The notes under the pieces: generated by a model
Told to the model about the DNA's origin: nothing
Seen by the model: the letters and a program-made list of their open reading frames with translations, nothing else
Database searches by the model: none
Assembly: GCA_000444245.1 (NCBI GenBank)
Contig: ATSW01007358.1
Coordinates: 1 to 22,392, forward strand
Source of the DNA: Botryllus schlosseri
Taxonomy: Eukaryota > Chordata > Ascidiacea > Stolidobranchia > Styelidae
Length of the DNA: 22,392 bases
Direction of reading: 5' to 3'
Shown: piece by piece, positions 1 through 8,900 of the stretch
How positions within the stretch are numbered: the stretch's first letter is position 1
Layout of the letters: each line of letters opens with the position of its first letter
Position numbers and translations under genes: made by a program

Positions 1-210
1 GGTATTGATTCTATAAGTGTTAAAACAGCGGCGTGGAATGTGTGAATGATCCGATGAGGGTGAATGTTGGCGTCAGTAATATTCAGGTTACGTTCGATTC
101 AACAGATCGCGTTAATAGGATTTGAGTTGGGTCGAATCAATACATTCAAATACGATTCAACTCGATTTGTGTAGTGAGTTACATTTCAAGTTGACACTTT
201 ATCAAACGAT

Positions 211-822
211 ATGGCATCGAACAGCGTCAACACTATGCAAGTCGGAGCAACTTCAAATTTTCACATCGGCGTCAAATTCGTCTCATCACCCAAAAGAGGT
301 GGCGTTAGCCAATATCTCAAAGGTATATTCATCGACGGCAATAACGAAGAGATATCTTTCACGTGTTTCAATCGTGATTTGTTCGGGAACATTGAGAAAG
401 CATTCGCCAAACGAAAAAAACTCATGGTCAAATCCGGTTGGGTCCAAATTGACAAGTTTACTGGAAAACCTGCTGTATTACTGGGACGGGCTTCGTCAGT
501 AACTCTGCATGGAAAATCGAGACATACGACCGAAGAATACCCATTATTGACCTGTGAATCGGTATACGGAAATAAAGATGAATACGTCTCGATCGCTGCT
601 ACTTGTGTTTCTCGAGAGGAGAAGACGGTCAATTCTGGTGCCGGAAAGGAGTTGAAATTATACAGTTTTACATTGAAGGATGATACTGGCGAGGTGGTTT
701 TGGATCAATGGAACAAAGCCTCGCTCGTACCTGGGAAGAGATATCAGCTCACTCGTGTTAAAAACTGTGACGGTAGCTTGAAAATCGATTCGTTAACTAG
801 ACTTGTTGAATTGAAAGAATAG
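211..822 (+). CDS. Intronless OB-fold (RPA-like) nucleic-acid-binding protein, 203 aa
   Basis: One uninterrupted frame of 203 codons runs from the first ATG after an in-frame stop at 175-177 to TAG. The C-terminal half (about residues 120-200) has the alternating pattern of an OB fold: a hydrophobic strand near YVSIAATCVS, then KLYSFTLKDDTGEVVLDQW, then a GKRYQLTRV strand. A DxTG turn before a strand and a Trp after it are typical of the RPA70/SSB-type OB superfamily. The N-terminal half (residues 18-100) shows a second, weaker match (GVSQYLKGIFIDG...EISFTCFNRD). I see no signal peptide, membrane segment or zinc finger. If it is an OB protein it would bind single-stranded DNA or RNA; this is inferred from fold pattern only. 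No AATAAA follows closely. The lack of introns beside multi-exon neighbours suggests a retrocopy or an element-borne gene, but a plain single-exon host gene is equally possible. Confidence 0.62.
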   Translation: MASNSVNTMQVGATSNFHIGVKFVSSPKRGGVSQYLKGIFIDGNNEEISFTCFNRDLFGNIEKAFAKRKKLMVKSGWVQIDKFTGKPAVLLGRASSVTLHGKSRHTTEEYPLLTCESVYGNKDEYVSIAATCVSREEKTVNSGAGKELKLYSFTLKDDTGEVVLDQWNKASLVPGKRYQLTRVKNCDGSLKIDSLTRLVELKE

Positions 823-1289
823 TTTGCATATTTGTATACCGCAATACAATATTTCATTTCGCGTAAAATGTATGACCTATGTGATTCGACAACTGGGTTA
901 GTGCGGTGTTGTTCTACTGATCGAGGTGTGAAAATTGTGCTATCGCGATGAAGTTGTGACTGTGAACAGCAGACTATTCTGTAGGCGCGAAACAGCGAAT
1001 AATCCGAAAGTATTATTCAGGTAGCAATCAATTGCGAGGAAAGAGAACACGATCGGTCATTTGACACGACTAAACTACATCATATATTATAATTTACGAT
1101 CAAACTATTTCACACTAATCGGTCTAGTGTAATAATCGATAGTAGCGGCTGGACGAGAAATAATTCAGTGCGCAGGTCATTCGAAATATAGGTCGCACTG
1201 CTTAATCCTCTTGCAAGCCACGTTTCCGTTTGTGCGGTTATTGTTGGTGACTCGTACATATTCAACACCGCGCGAGAGATACTCGAAAG
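823..1289. other. Spacer without recognised feature
   Basis: This AT-rich spacer follows the OB-fold gene. I see no long ORF, no SLC7 exon and no clear repeat. In particular, the exons that should precede the 1887-2093 exon of gene A are absent here. Confidence 0.6.
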
Positions 1290-1571
1290 TGCGAATCACG
1301 ACCGCACCCATAAGAACACATGGCGAGTCACCACAGAACCCGTAAGAATACACGACAGGCGATTCACCACCACCGCCTATAGCAAAAAAGGCGAGTCACG
1401 ACCCCGAGTTTTCACGGCGAATCACGACCGCAGCCTATACCTGAAAAGGCGAATCACGACCGCACCCATATGAACACATGGCGAATCGCGGCCCCGCCAT
1501 AAGAGATAAGAGGCGAATCGCCACCCCGGGTTTTCACGGCGAATCGCCACCCCGCCATAAGAACCCCATTG
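1290..1571. repeat. GC-rich minisatellite, about 32-bp units
   Basis: Nine units start with GGCGAATCACGACC or close variants, at about 1290, 1322, 1358, 1390, 1416, 1448, 1480, 1512 and 1538. Spacing is mostly 32 bp, with two shorter 26-bp units (1390-1415 and 1512-1537) that share a GAGTTTTCAC/GGGTTTTCAC ending and one unit of about 36 bp. Most units continue with (A)CCCATAAGAACACAT-like sequence. Base composition is clearly richer in G+C than both flanks. The higher-order alternation of long and short units suggests that a 90-bp block (32+32+26) was itself duplicated. Confidence 0.85.
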
Positions 1572-1886
1572 CGTCATGCGACCGATCTACTTAACTACTA
1601 GCGTGCTTATAAGAATGAGCTCTGAATTGTTTTTTTTTCGTATTTCATCTCATTCGGAATTGAAATTGTATTTCAATTCAGTCATTCAAATTCTCATCTA
1701 ATCTAGGAAAAACCGTGTAGCTATATAATTGTAACTCTGATTGTAAACACTGAGAATTTTCAAGTTGTTCAACTATACTCCGAGTCGTTTAAACTCCTCT
1801 TTATCTTTCCACTTTGTCGCAATTTTGTGATGTTTGATGATGAAATATTTATTGAATTGAACTGAACTTGAATGCAAATCTTTCAG
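1572..1886. other. Spacer upstream of gene A exon; contains a dispersed AT-rich repeat unit
   Basis: Positions about 1676-1725 (ATTCAGTCATTCAAATTC... followed by GGAAAAAC and GCTAT) match 3525-3575. In reverse complement they resemble one unit of the tandem array at 4550-5235. The stretch ends in a pyrimidine-containing acceptor (TCTTTCAG, 1879-1886) for the next exon. No coding sequence is recognised. Confidence 0.5.
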
Positions 1887-2093
1887 TTCCTATCCATGGC
1901 TCATATCCGGCATTATTCTCCGGTGCCGGCGATTCTCTTGACTCTGATCCTGGGCACTTGCATGTTACTTTCGAGCAACTTCGACGTTCTGGTTACGGCC
2001 TGCCTGTTCACCAATTGGATATTTCGGGGTTTGACTTTCCTGGGACTGTTGTATCTGCGGAAAAAGCGTAAGGATCTTTACAGACCCTACAAG
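1887..2093 (+). CDS. Gene A, penultimate coding exon (homologue of exon 5)
   Basis: The exon has 69 codons in phase 0, beginning FLSMAHIRHYSP and ending LYRPYK. It is preceded by TCTTTCAG and followed by GTGAGA. The opening is shared with B exon 5 ([12 protein letters not shown]) and C exon 5 ([12 protein letters not shown]). The encoded segment spans roughly TM9-TM10 of the LeuT-type fold. Confidence 0.88.
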
Positions 2094-3111
2094 GTGAGAT
2101 TGAGAATCGAGTTGGTTCTTGCGCAAAGCTTTCAAGAGTCGGTCACTTGGTTCGTATCGAAGTAGCTCTACTTTTTGTGAGTACTCAAGTACATTTCGCA
2201 TACTTGCATCACCGTGACTATGATTTCGACTACTTCCACTTCTGTTTGAAGATTTTTCAGGAAAATCGAATAACTTTTTACAATTTAAAGTTTGAAATGT
2301 ATAATGTAATTTTGATGTAAATTTTCATCATTTTTATGTTTGACGATGCAAATTCTGGGGGCTCAATGAGTAAATTGTACGGTTGGCTAAAAAAACGCCG
2401 CACACAAATTTTTGCTCGCTTCCAATCAGTTGAAGCGAGGTTATTGCAGTTTGAAGTACTGGATTTGCAAAAATAGCCTTGATGGTGGGTATAATCCGAG
2501 AGGTATTACTGAAAAAGTCAAATAACTTTGCTTGTACGGGTTGCAAGTGAGCAAAAATTGTTATGCGTCGTTTTTTTAGGCTTAACTTAACAATTTCATG
2601 GCGGTGACAGTAAAATTTGAGATTTTTTAAAATTTTGGTATAATAAATTGAAGACTTTCAATTGCCTCTGTGTCGGCTTCTGTATAGTGGTTGGAATAGA
2701 GCCAAATTTGGTGTGCAGCGTTTTATAGCCAACCCGACAATATATTCAGCGAACCCCAAGGATCCGGAAAAAAAGTTATTTTCGAACAACCCGACCTAAC
2801 CACCTCTAAAAAATACCCAGTTCCATCCAATCCGCCAAAAGTGTTCAGAAATAACTTTCTATTTTTCTCAGGTCTACAAAGCAACCGCCATATTCGCCAC
2901 GCTGATTTCGATGTATTTGATGGCGGTCCCGTTGGTATTTCAACCGGAACCCTTGTACCTGCTCAGCCTTGTTCTATTTATGGTGTTCATGGTGATGTAT
3001 CTACTTATTACTCGCGGCAAGATCAAAATGACGGGAATCGGTAAAACAGGACGTTTTCTACAAAAATTGTTACTCGTTGCTCCGACATCAAATCAAGTGC
3101 AAGAGAGATGA
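1887..3111 (+). CDS. SLC7 gene A: heteromeric amino-acid transporter light chain, last two coding exons only
   Basis: join(1887..2093, 2872..3111) encodes the last 148 residues of an SLC7 transporter (69 + 79 codons, then TGA). The part present covers the end of the core fold (about TM9-TM12) and the cytosolic tail. It matches exons 5 and 6 of gene B in position, phase and, for exon 5, exact length (207 bp). The tail ends KLLLVAPTS followed by NQVQER, nearly the tail of gene B. The four upstream exons are not found between position 1 and 1886. They must lie left of the window, which would place the OB-fold gene inside an intron of gene A, or gene A is a truncated duplicate. The visible exons have intact frames and consensus splice sites (AAG|GTGAGA donor, TTTCTCAG acceptor), with no sign of decay. 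Confidence 0.88.
2094..2871 (+). other. Gene A last intron (778 bp), carrying a foldback element
   Basis: This GT-AG intron is about five times longer than the equivalent gene B intron (160 bp). Most of the excess is the repeat at 2352-2793. Confidence 0.8.
2352..2793. repeat. Foldback MITE, TAGGGCTGTTC family (diverged copy)
   Basis: The left arm (TAAATTGTACGGTTGGCTAA, then AAACGCCGCACAC) and the right arm (GTGTGCAGCGTTTTATAGCC, then AACCCGACAAT) are inverted copies. The right end GGAAAAAAAGTTATTTTCGAACAACCC is the family terminus also seen at 6547, 7000 and 11131. The outer left terminus is not recognisable, so no target duplication can be assigned. Divergence from the 6119 and 6613 copies suggests an older insertion. 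Confidence 0.7.
2872..3111 (+). CDS. Gene A, last coding exon (homologue of exon 6)
   Basis: The acceptor ATTTTTCTCAG precedes VYKATAIFATLISMYLMAVP. Two hydrophobic segments (TM11 and TM12) are followed by a basic tail (KIKMTGIGKTGRFLQKLLLV) and TGA at 3109-3111. It is two codons shorter than B exon 6, the difference lying at the extreme C-terminus (NQVQER against KEEMMGLK). Confidence 0.88.
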   Translation, partial: VYKATAIFATLISMYLMAVPLVFQPEPLYLLSLVLFMVFMVMYLLITRGKIKMTGIGKTGRFLQKLLLVAPTSNQVQER

Positions 3112-3381
3112 CGCAGTGTATAGATTTGGTTTGATAAATTACGCACACGCCAAGTCAGACTTGGTCACTTCGATATTTCTAGCTATCCAATTAGTCTAAT
3201 TACAGCGAATAACAGTAATATTAATATAATTTGCGACGTGTTTATGCTCTCATATTTATCCCAATCTCATTTCTGGTTTCCTGATTATTGCTAATTATAA
3301 TTTACGAAATCTTTCAATGTTCTCCTTTTCATTTTCATCTTATTCCTGGTTTATTGAAAATGTTACAGTCGAACTATATAG
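3112..3381. other. Downstream of gene A, presumed 3' UTR
   Basis: This is AT-rich sequence without a canonical AATAAA in the first 270 bp. The nearest AATAAA hexamers on this strand are at 3848 and 3998. The polyadenylation site of gene A is therefore unresolved. Confidence 0.4.
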
Positions 3382-3575
3382 TGCGAAACGAGCAAAGCTC
3401 GGTCTGCAGACATTTGTCATTCTCATGGTTATGTAAATCAACTTCGATTCGTTGCGAAATGAGCCTGATTTTTATTCTCTTTCTTTCTAATTCGGAAAAT
3501 CATTCAATGCCCGAGTTCTTGCGGATTCAGTCATTCTAATTCTATTATAATTTGGAAAAATCTGCACTGCTATTG
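3382..3575. repeat. Segment shared with the 5' flank of gene C (12708-12900)
   Basis: The two stretches align over about 190 bp in the same orientation. Matching landmarks include AGC(A/C)AAGCTCG, CATTTG, ATTCTCATG, AACTT(C/T)GATT and TTCTAATTCTA. In gene C the segment leads straight to the start codon. Here it is followed by about 1.8 kb of repeat-rich DNA before gene B. It may be the ancestral 5' flank copied with the gene, or a dispersed repeat. Its 3' end also resembles one unit of the 4550-5235 array in inverse orientation. Confidence 0.6.
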
Positions 3576-4037
3576 AAATACTAATCTAATTCAAAAAAAT
3601 GAATGTTTTCTTGTTGCACTGCACTGGTGCGTGATGCCACGATTATTGCCAGATTCTTAGAATCGTGCGTGCATTCTGTTCAAGTTCGGGTTTCTCGTGC
3701 GAACCACAATATTTCGAGCTCGTGCTGACAAACGAAGCTACGAAGGTTCTACACTGTGGAGATTTATGTGAAATTGCACTATTTTATCGAAATTTCGTAA
3801 ATTGTATTTTCATATTATAGGCCCACTCTCCGCCTGACATTGACTGCAATAAATACGATTTCCTGGCGCATTATATTTTCGGATACGCGTGACTTGATAC
3901 AATTATACTTAAAAGGTAGTGTTGTGGTGAATGGTGACTATCGGGCTGGGCACCATGATTCGAATACTCAATTCCGTATCGAGTGTTAATTCCAATGAAT
4001 AAAGTCGAGAACTGTCATGATACGCTCCTTGCCACTA
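3576..4037. other. Intergenic; possible truncated transposon end near 3942
   Basis: CGGGCTGGGCACCATGATTC at about 3942 looks like a hAT-type terminus, but I find no partner end and no target duplication. AATAAA occurs at 3848 and 3998. No coding sequence is recognised. Confidence 0.35.
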
Positions 4038-4312
4038 AAGAGTTAATTTATCAACGAGAATTATAGTTCAGATGCTATTTTCCACTGTGAAGGCCTTGAA
4101 GCATCGATTGGTGGTATTGCAGCATAAGAAACATGTACAAAGCCACGTCGTTCGTGGAAATGACATTTGTGTGATGTCGTGATCAACCCACAGCATTGTC
4201 ACAAAGTGCAATGAAATAAGTAAGGTCGAATAAAATACCAAATTATCTTTAATGCGATATAGAACTGGGATTGTATTTTTTGTGATCGCATACTCTTCAG
4301 CATCGAACAACA
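4038..4312. repeat. Dispersed repeat, copy 1 (also at 18421-18675)
   Basis: It aligns in direct orientation with 18421-18675. Shared landmarks are AATTTATCAACGAGAATTA, then CACAGCATTGTCACAAAGTGCAA split at the 20-base mark, then AATACCAAAT and GTGATCGCATA/GTGGTCGCATA. A third, partial copy is at 20245-20310. The family is unknown to me; no tRNA-type promoter boxes were seen. Confidence 0.7.
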
Positions 4313-4549
4313 AGAGTATATTATGTCGAACAGCACAAGAAAAGGAATCACCGAAAGCTGTCCATATAATGTTATTCACTTTCGAAACGGGTGATACGCC
4401 GGCTAATGTTTCCTGTACTTAAAAAATAGTTTGCTCCGGATATGGAAGTCTACAAATTACCAAGGAATGCTTGCTTCGGCGTAGTCTGCTGCGTGGATTG
4501 CAATTACGGTTGACCGAATCAGAGCTCGACAAATAGAACCATTTCTGCT

Positions 4550-5235
4550 TTTCCAAATTACATTAGATTCGGAATTATAGCTGCACAGTTTGTTCCAAAT
4601 TAGATCAGAGTTAGAATTATAGCCGCACAGTTTTTTTTTTCAGATCAGATAACAATTTGAATGATAGCTGCACTGCAGTTGTCTTTCAAATTAAATCAGA
4701 TTTGGAATTATAGGTACACAGCTTGTTCCAAATCAGAATTGTAGCCGCACAGTTTTGTTTTCAAATTACATGGCAATTAAAATTATAGCTACAGTTTTTT
4801 CCAAATTCGATGACAATTAGAATGATCGTTAGTTTTTTTTTCAAATAAATTATAATTGGAAATATCGATACACCTTTATTTTAAATTAGATTACGATTAG
4901 AATGATAATTACTCAGTTTGTTTGGAAATTAGATTACAATTACAATGATGGCGACACAGTTTGTTCCAATTTTGATTCGAATTAGAATTATATAGCCTCA
5001 CGTTTTCTTTTCTAGATTACACTATAATTGGAATTGTTGCTACACGGTTGTTATTCCACATTAGATTGGAAGTAAAATGATAGGCGCACATTTTTTTTCC
5101 AAATTAGGTTACAGCTACACAGCTTTTTTCCAAATCAAAGTATAATTCGACTCGACTCGACACCGTTTGTTTTAATTAGATTACAATAGGAATGTTAGCT
5201 GTACAGTTTTTTTAATTAGAATTTTAATTTATGAA
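4550..5235. repeat. AT-rich degenerate tandem array, about 45-bp units
   Basis: About fifteen units follow the pattern TCCAAATTAGATTACAATTA, then GAATTATAGCTACACAGTTT, with T-runs of variable length. Units diverge strongly from one another, which points to an old array. It ends about 120 bp upstream of the gene B start. Single inverted units occur at 1676-1725, 3525-3575 and about 12850-12900. Confidence 0.8.
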
Positions 5236-5353
5236 TTCGTGAAATCTGTTTTTCTAAGTATGAAATTTCGAACAGGTTGTGTTCAACGTGCTGAGTGTTT
5301 CAAAGTTATATTTGATAATGTGTTACTGCTACAATTCTTAGCATAAATTTCAG
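5236..5353 (+). promoter_or_regulatory. 5' flank of gene B with a 3' splice acceptor at the start codon
   Basis: The last bases are CATAAATTTCAG directly followed by the ATG at 5354. This reads as a 3' splice acceptor, so the exon carrying the start codon is probably joined either to an upstream non-coding exon or to a trans-spliced leader. No TATA box at a sensible distance is seen. Confidence 0.45.
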
Positions 5354-5911
5354 ATGAATTCAGCAGATCATCCCAGTACCGCGCAAAATGACTGCGAGAA
5401 GTCTGCCGATGTTAATACTCTCAATCAAAAGAAAGACCTCAAACTTCGCCGGCACATCGGACCTTTCAATGGCGTGTGCGTGGTGGTGAGCTTCATGGTC
5501 GGGTCTGGGATATTTGCAGTACCGAGCGGCGTGTTGAGATATTGCAATGGAGATGTTATCACAAGTCTTGTAGTGTGGGCGGTGGGTGGAGTCGTTACAA
5601 TGCTATGTGCTTTATGCGCAGCTGAGCTTGGATCTACAATCCGCGAGTCTGGTTCGTGGATATCTTTCCTGTACTACATGTTTGGGAGTCTGCCATCTTT
5701 CTTGTACGCGTGGCTGGCTATTATAATGGCTTACCCGGAGGGAATGGCGGCTCAAATCGCTGTTACTGGAGAATACATCACCAAAATTATGCTTGACGAC
5801 GATTGTGAAGCGTCGGGAAGGATGGCGGCTCAAAAATGTTTCGGGATCAGCGTGTTTTTGATATTGGTGGCGGTTAACATTACGAACATAAAACTGGCGA
5901 TTCGAATTCAG
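5354..5911 (+). CDS. Gene B exon 1 (TM1-TM4 region, residues 1-186)
   Basis: This exon has 186 codons in phase 0, ending NIKLAIRIQ. The ATG is chosen because it directly follows a splice-acceptor sequence and because the protein then aligns with gene C from KLRRHIG onward. The donor is CAG|GCAAGA, a GC donor with an otherwise strong consensus; gene C has CAG|GTAAGA at the same place. Reading past the donor meets a stop after six codons, so splicing here is required for a full-length protein. Confidence 0.9.
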
Positions 5912-8900
5912 GCAAGAATATTCCATATGTAACCAACAAGATAGCGTAATGGCGGAGCGTCCCACTTCTTGATCGGTGGTCGTGAGTTTGATCCCTGGTC
6001 GGGTCAGACCAAAGACCTGATCAATGAAACCGGTAACTGTGACCGTGCAAGACTTGGAAAGCCTGACATGGCTAATTCTGCATCTGCATTGTCAAGCGGC
6101 ACATGCACAATTGCACATTAGGTTTGTTCGAAAATAACTTTTTTTCTCGAATTCCAGTCATCCACGGATTAAATTGTCGGGTTACCCCACAAAACGCTGC
6201 ACACCAAATTTTGTTCAATTCTAACAAGTATAAGACTCCGCAGATCAAGGATAATTCGAGAATTATCAACAAAAAACTCACATAACTCCCCTTCTACTGG
6301 TTAGAATTGGGTCAAATTTGTCTTGCTACGTCTTTGAAGACAGCTCAACAATTTCATGGAGTTGTCAGAAAAATTTGAATTTTTATTTTTATTTTCTCTA
6401 ATATTAAAAATTTTAATTGGATCTGCGGAGTCCTATACTGGTTAGAATTGAACAAAATTTGGTGTGAAGCGTTTTTTAGGGTAACCTGTTAATTTAATCA
6501 GTGAATGGCTGGAATCCGGGAATTTTTTTTATTTTTGAACAGCCCTATTGCACATGCACGTCATGCAGTAAGATAGGTCTATGCATAGCGCACAAATCGT
6601 GTCTATGTATAATAGGGCTGTTCAAAAATAGCTTTTTTTCCTGAATCTTGATGGCTACGTGATTTAATCGTTATTTCTCGGATTATTCACCGATCAAGGA
6701 TAATCCCCGAATTATCGAAGAAAAACTCAAATAGCTCCACTTCTACGGGTTGGAATTGAGTCAAATTTGTTTTGCATCGTCTTTGAGGACAGCGCAACAA
6801 TTTCATGGTGTTGACAGAAACATTTGGAAAAAAAATTTTTGCATCTTTGGGTAAATTAAAAATTTCCAAACTGTACGTAATCTGCGATTATTGTTTGGAA
6901 TGAATTAAAATTTGGTGTGCGTCGTTTTTTAAGGCAAAATAACGGTTTAATCACGTAGCCAGCAAGATTCAGGAAAAAAAGTTTTTTTTGAACAGCCCCA
7001 ATGTATAATGTATGTCATGAATCGGTGGTGTACACGCCTATATGTAGGGTTACCATATGAATCACGCAGATAATCGATTTTGCCCAGCCGTCGCCGCGCA
7101 GTTTTACAATTTGCAATCCACGGGGTCGATTTGAACTATGAATTCAAAAGCATACAAATCATATTGCAAGCCTATCTTTGCTCTTACATTATTAGATGTT
7201 CTGCGTATTTGCCAAGACAGCCGCTTTGGCCACGGTGATTGTGATCGGCATCATACAGCTGGTCAGAGACAGCTCACTGGCAAGGGAAAATCTATCCATG
7301 AGGGCTTCTACGAACGGGACGTTTTCAGAGTGAGTTCAAGGCAGATTTGTACTGATTCTGCAATCTTGCTTAAACTCTACGATATGAGAATCCAAATACG
7401 ACCCAGTTCTAAGAAGCTGTCAATTTCCAAATCCGAAAATAGTCGAAAACCACATTGTTGTTGTTCTGTATATTGTTTGTTGAGCCCAGACGCTATACAG
7501 TGCTTTGCAATCCTTTGGAAAGCCCCAAATTTATGCCTAGTTACAAAAAGAAAAATCTAATACATTAATGACGTGTATGCGTCAGTGTTGGGATCAAGTC
7601 ACTACCTTCGAGTCACGAGTCATTTCGAGTCATTGCACATTTTGACTCGAGTCAAGTCAAGTCAATAGGTTTTCGAAGGTGACTCGACTCAAGTCAAGTC
7701 ACTCGATTTTTGTAGGTGACTCGAGTCAAGTCGAGTCAAGTCAAGTCACGAGTCAAGTCACAATTCAAGTCAAGTTGCCTTTTCCAAGTATGAAGCATGA
7801 TTACTTCATTGCATTTTGCTAGTTGTCTGAAATACAGGTTGAGTGGTCATTGATTTCGAACCGATGAACGAATATAGAGTTAAATATACACGCAAGAAGT
7901 CGCTGTATCGGTCACATAGGATACGTAGAACTGCTTAACTACGTAAGTAATTGCATACCCTCAGTTTATAGTCACCATCCAAAATAGAGATTAGAGAAAC
8001 GAATTGATAGGATGCAATAGCCTACATTACCTATTTACAAATTGATATGATACAATTCGAGCATGCTCCAATTGGTGGGGACTATATGTAACCTATATTC
8101 GAATTCAATTTCAATAAAACAAGAGGTTTGGTTAAGGTAAGAACAGAGAAGTGACATTTTGCTATCAAATTACTTTACTACAATAGTTTATGACAAAGTA
8201 AGCTGTAAGCTTCGACTTCGTTTGCGGTCAATATATTTGTGAGAGTGGGAGAATAACGTAGGCTCAGTAAAACGCACGATCATTGAATGATTGGTCGCTC
8301 TCGCGGGTTACAGCAGCGTTTCGTGAACAATTCGAACATACGTGAGATACAGTGATTTTTATCGACACCGATTACTTGATGACTTGAAATTGACTCGTGA
8401 ATTTTGCTTTGAGTCACGAGTCAATCCACATTTTTGATACGCCGAGTCAAGTCAAGTCAAGTCATTTTAGCAAAGTGACTCGAGTCTGACTGAGTCAAGT
8501 CATGACTCGAGTCATCCCAAGATTCCCAACACTGGTATGTGTATCAAAAAACAGTGTCAAAAATTAGAAACATAAAAACATGATATTGATCCATAATGAA
8601 AAGATTATAATGCATATTTAGGGCATTTGTTGCCTTAACAGAAATGTCGGAGTATCAGGATTCTGTCTGGCCATCTATCAAAGCCTGTGGGCATACAGCG
8701 GTTACGAAGCGATAACCTGGGTTACGGAAGAAGTCAAAAATCCCAAAAGGTCAATTCCAATCATTATCTATTGCGCCGTGCCGCTGGTCGTGCTACTATA
8801 CCTCTGCGTAAACATCGCTTTTCTGACAGGTAGATTTTGCAATGGAAATTTTGGTCTTCATGCATCTATTTATAGTTTATAAAACAGAGGGAATGATGTC

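Larger units (their letters stand above)
5912..7195 (+). other. Gene B intron 1 (1284 bp, GC-AG) with one SINE and two MITEs
   Basis: The intron starts GCAAGA and ends CATTATTAG. It holds a tRNA-derived SINE (5938-6065) and two foldback elements of one family (6119-6547, 6613-7000), 65 bp apart. Together these make up about three quarters of the intron. A short AGGGTTACCATATG motif near 7048 resembles the end of another transposon, without a partner. Confidence 0.8.

Noticed and set aside
122-502. 126-codon plus-strand ORF overlapping the OB-fold gene
   Set aside because: It is a different frame of the same DNA, with no domain pattern, whereas the 211-822 frame shows OB-type strands and a plausible start and stop.
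1290-1571. CRISPR-like array (about 14-bp conserved block with variable remainder, 32-bp period)
   Set aside because: The remainder of each unit is also repeated, the repeat block is too short, and the window is clearly animal DNA with spliced genes. A minisatellite explains it.
3942-4012. Complete hAT element starting CGGGCTGGGCACCATGATTC
   Set aside because: Only one end is seen; there is no partner terminus and no flanking duplication.
5942-6012. tRNA gene
   Set aside because: A and B boxes are present, but the acceptor stem and anticodon arm do not close, the B box has a mismatch, and the sequence runs on into a SINE-like tail.
7138-7560. 140-codon ORF across gene B exon 2
   Set aside because: It is in a different frame from the conserved exon and reads through both splice sites; the exon frame matches genes B and C throughout.
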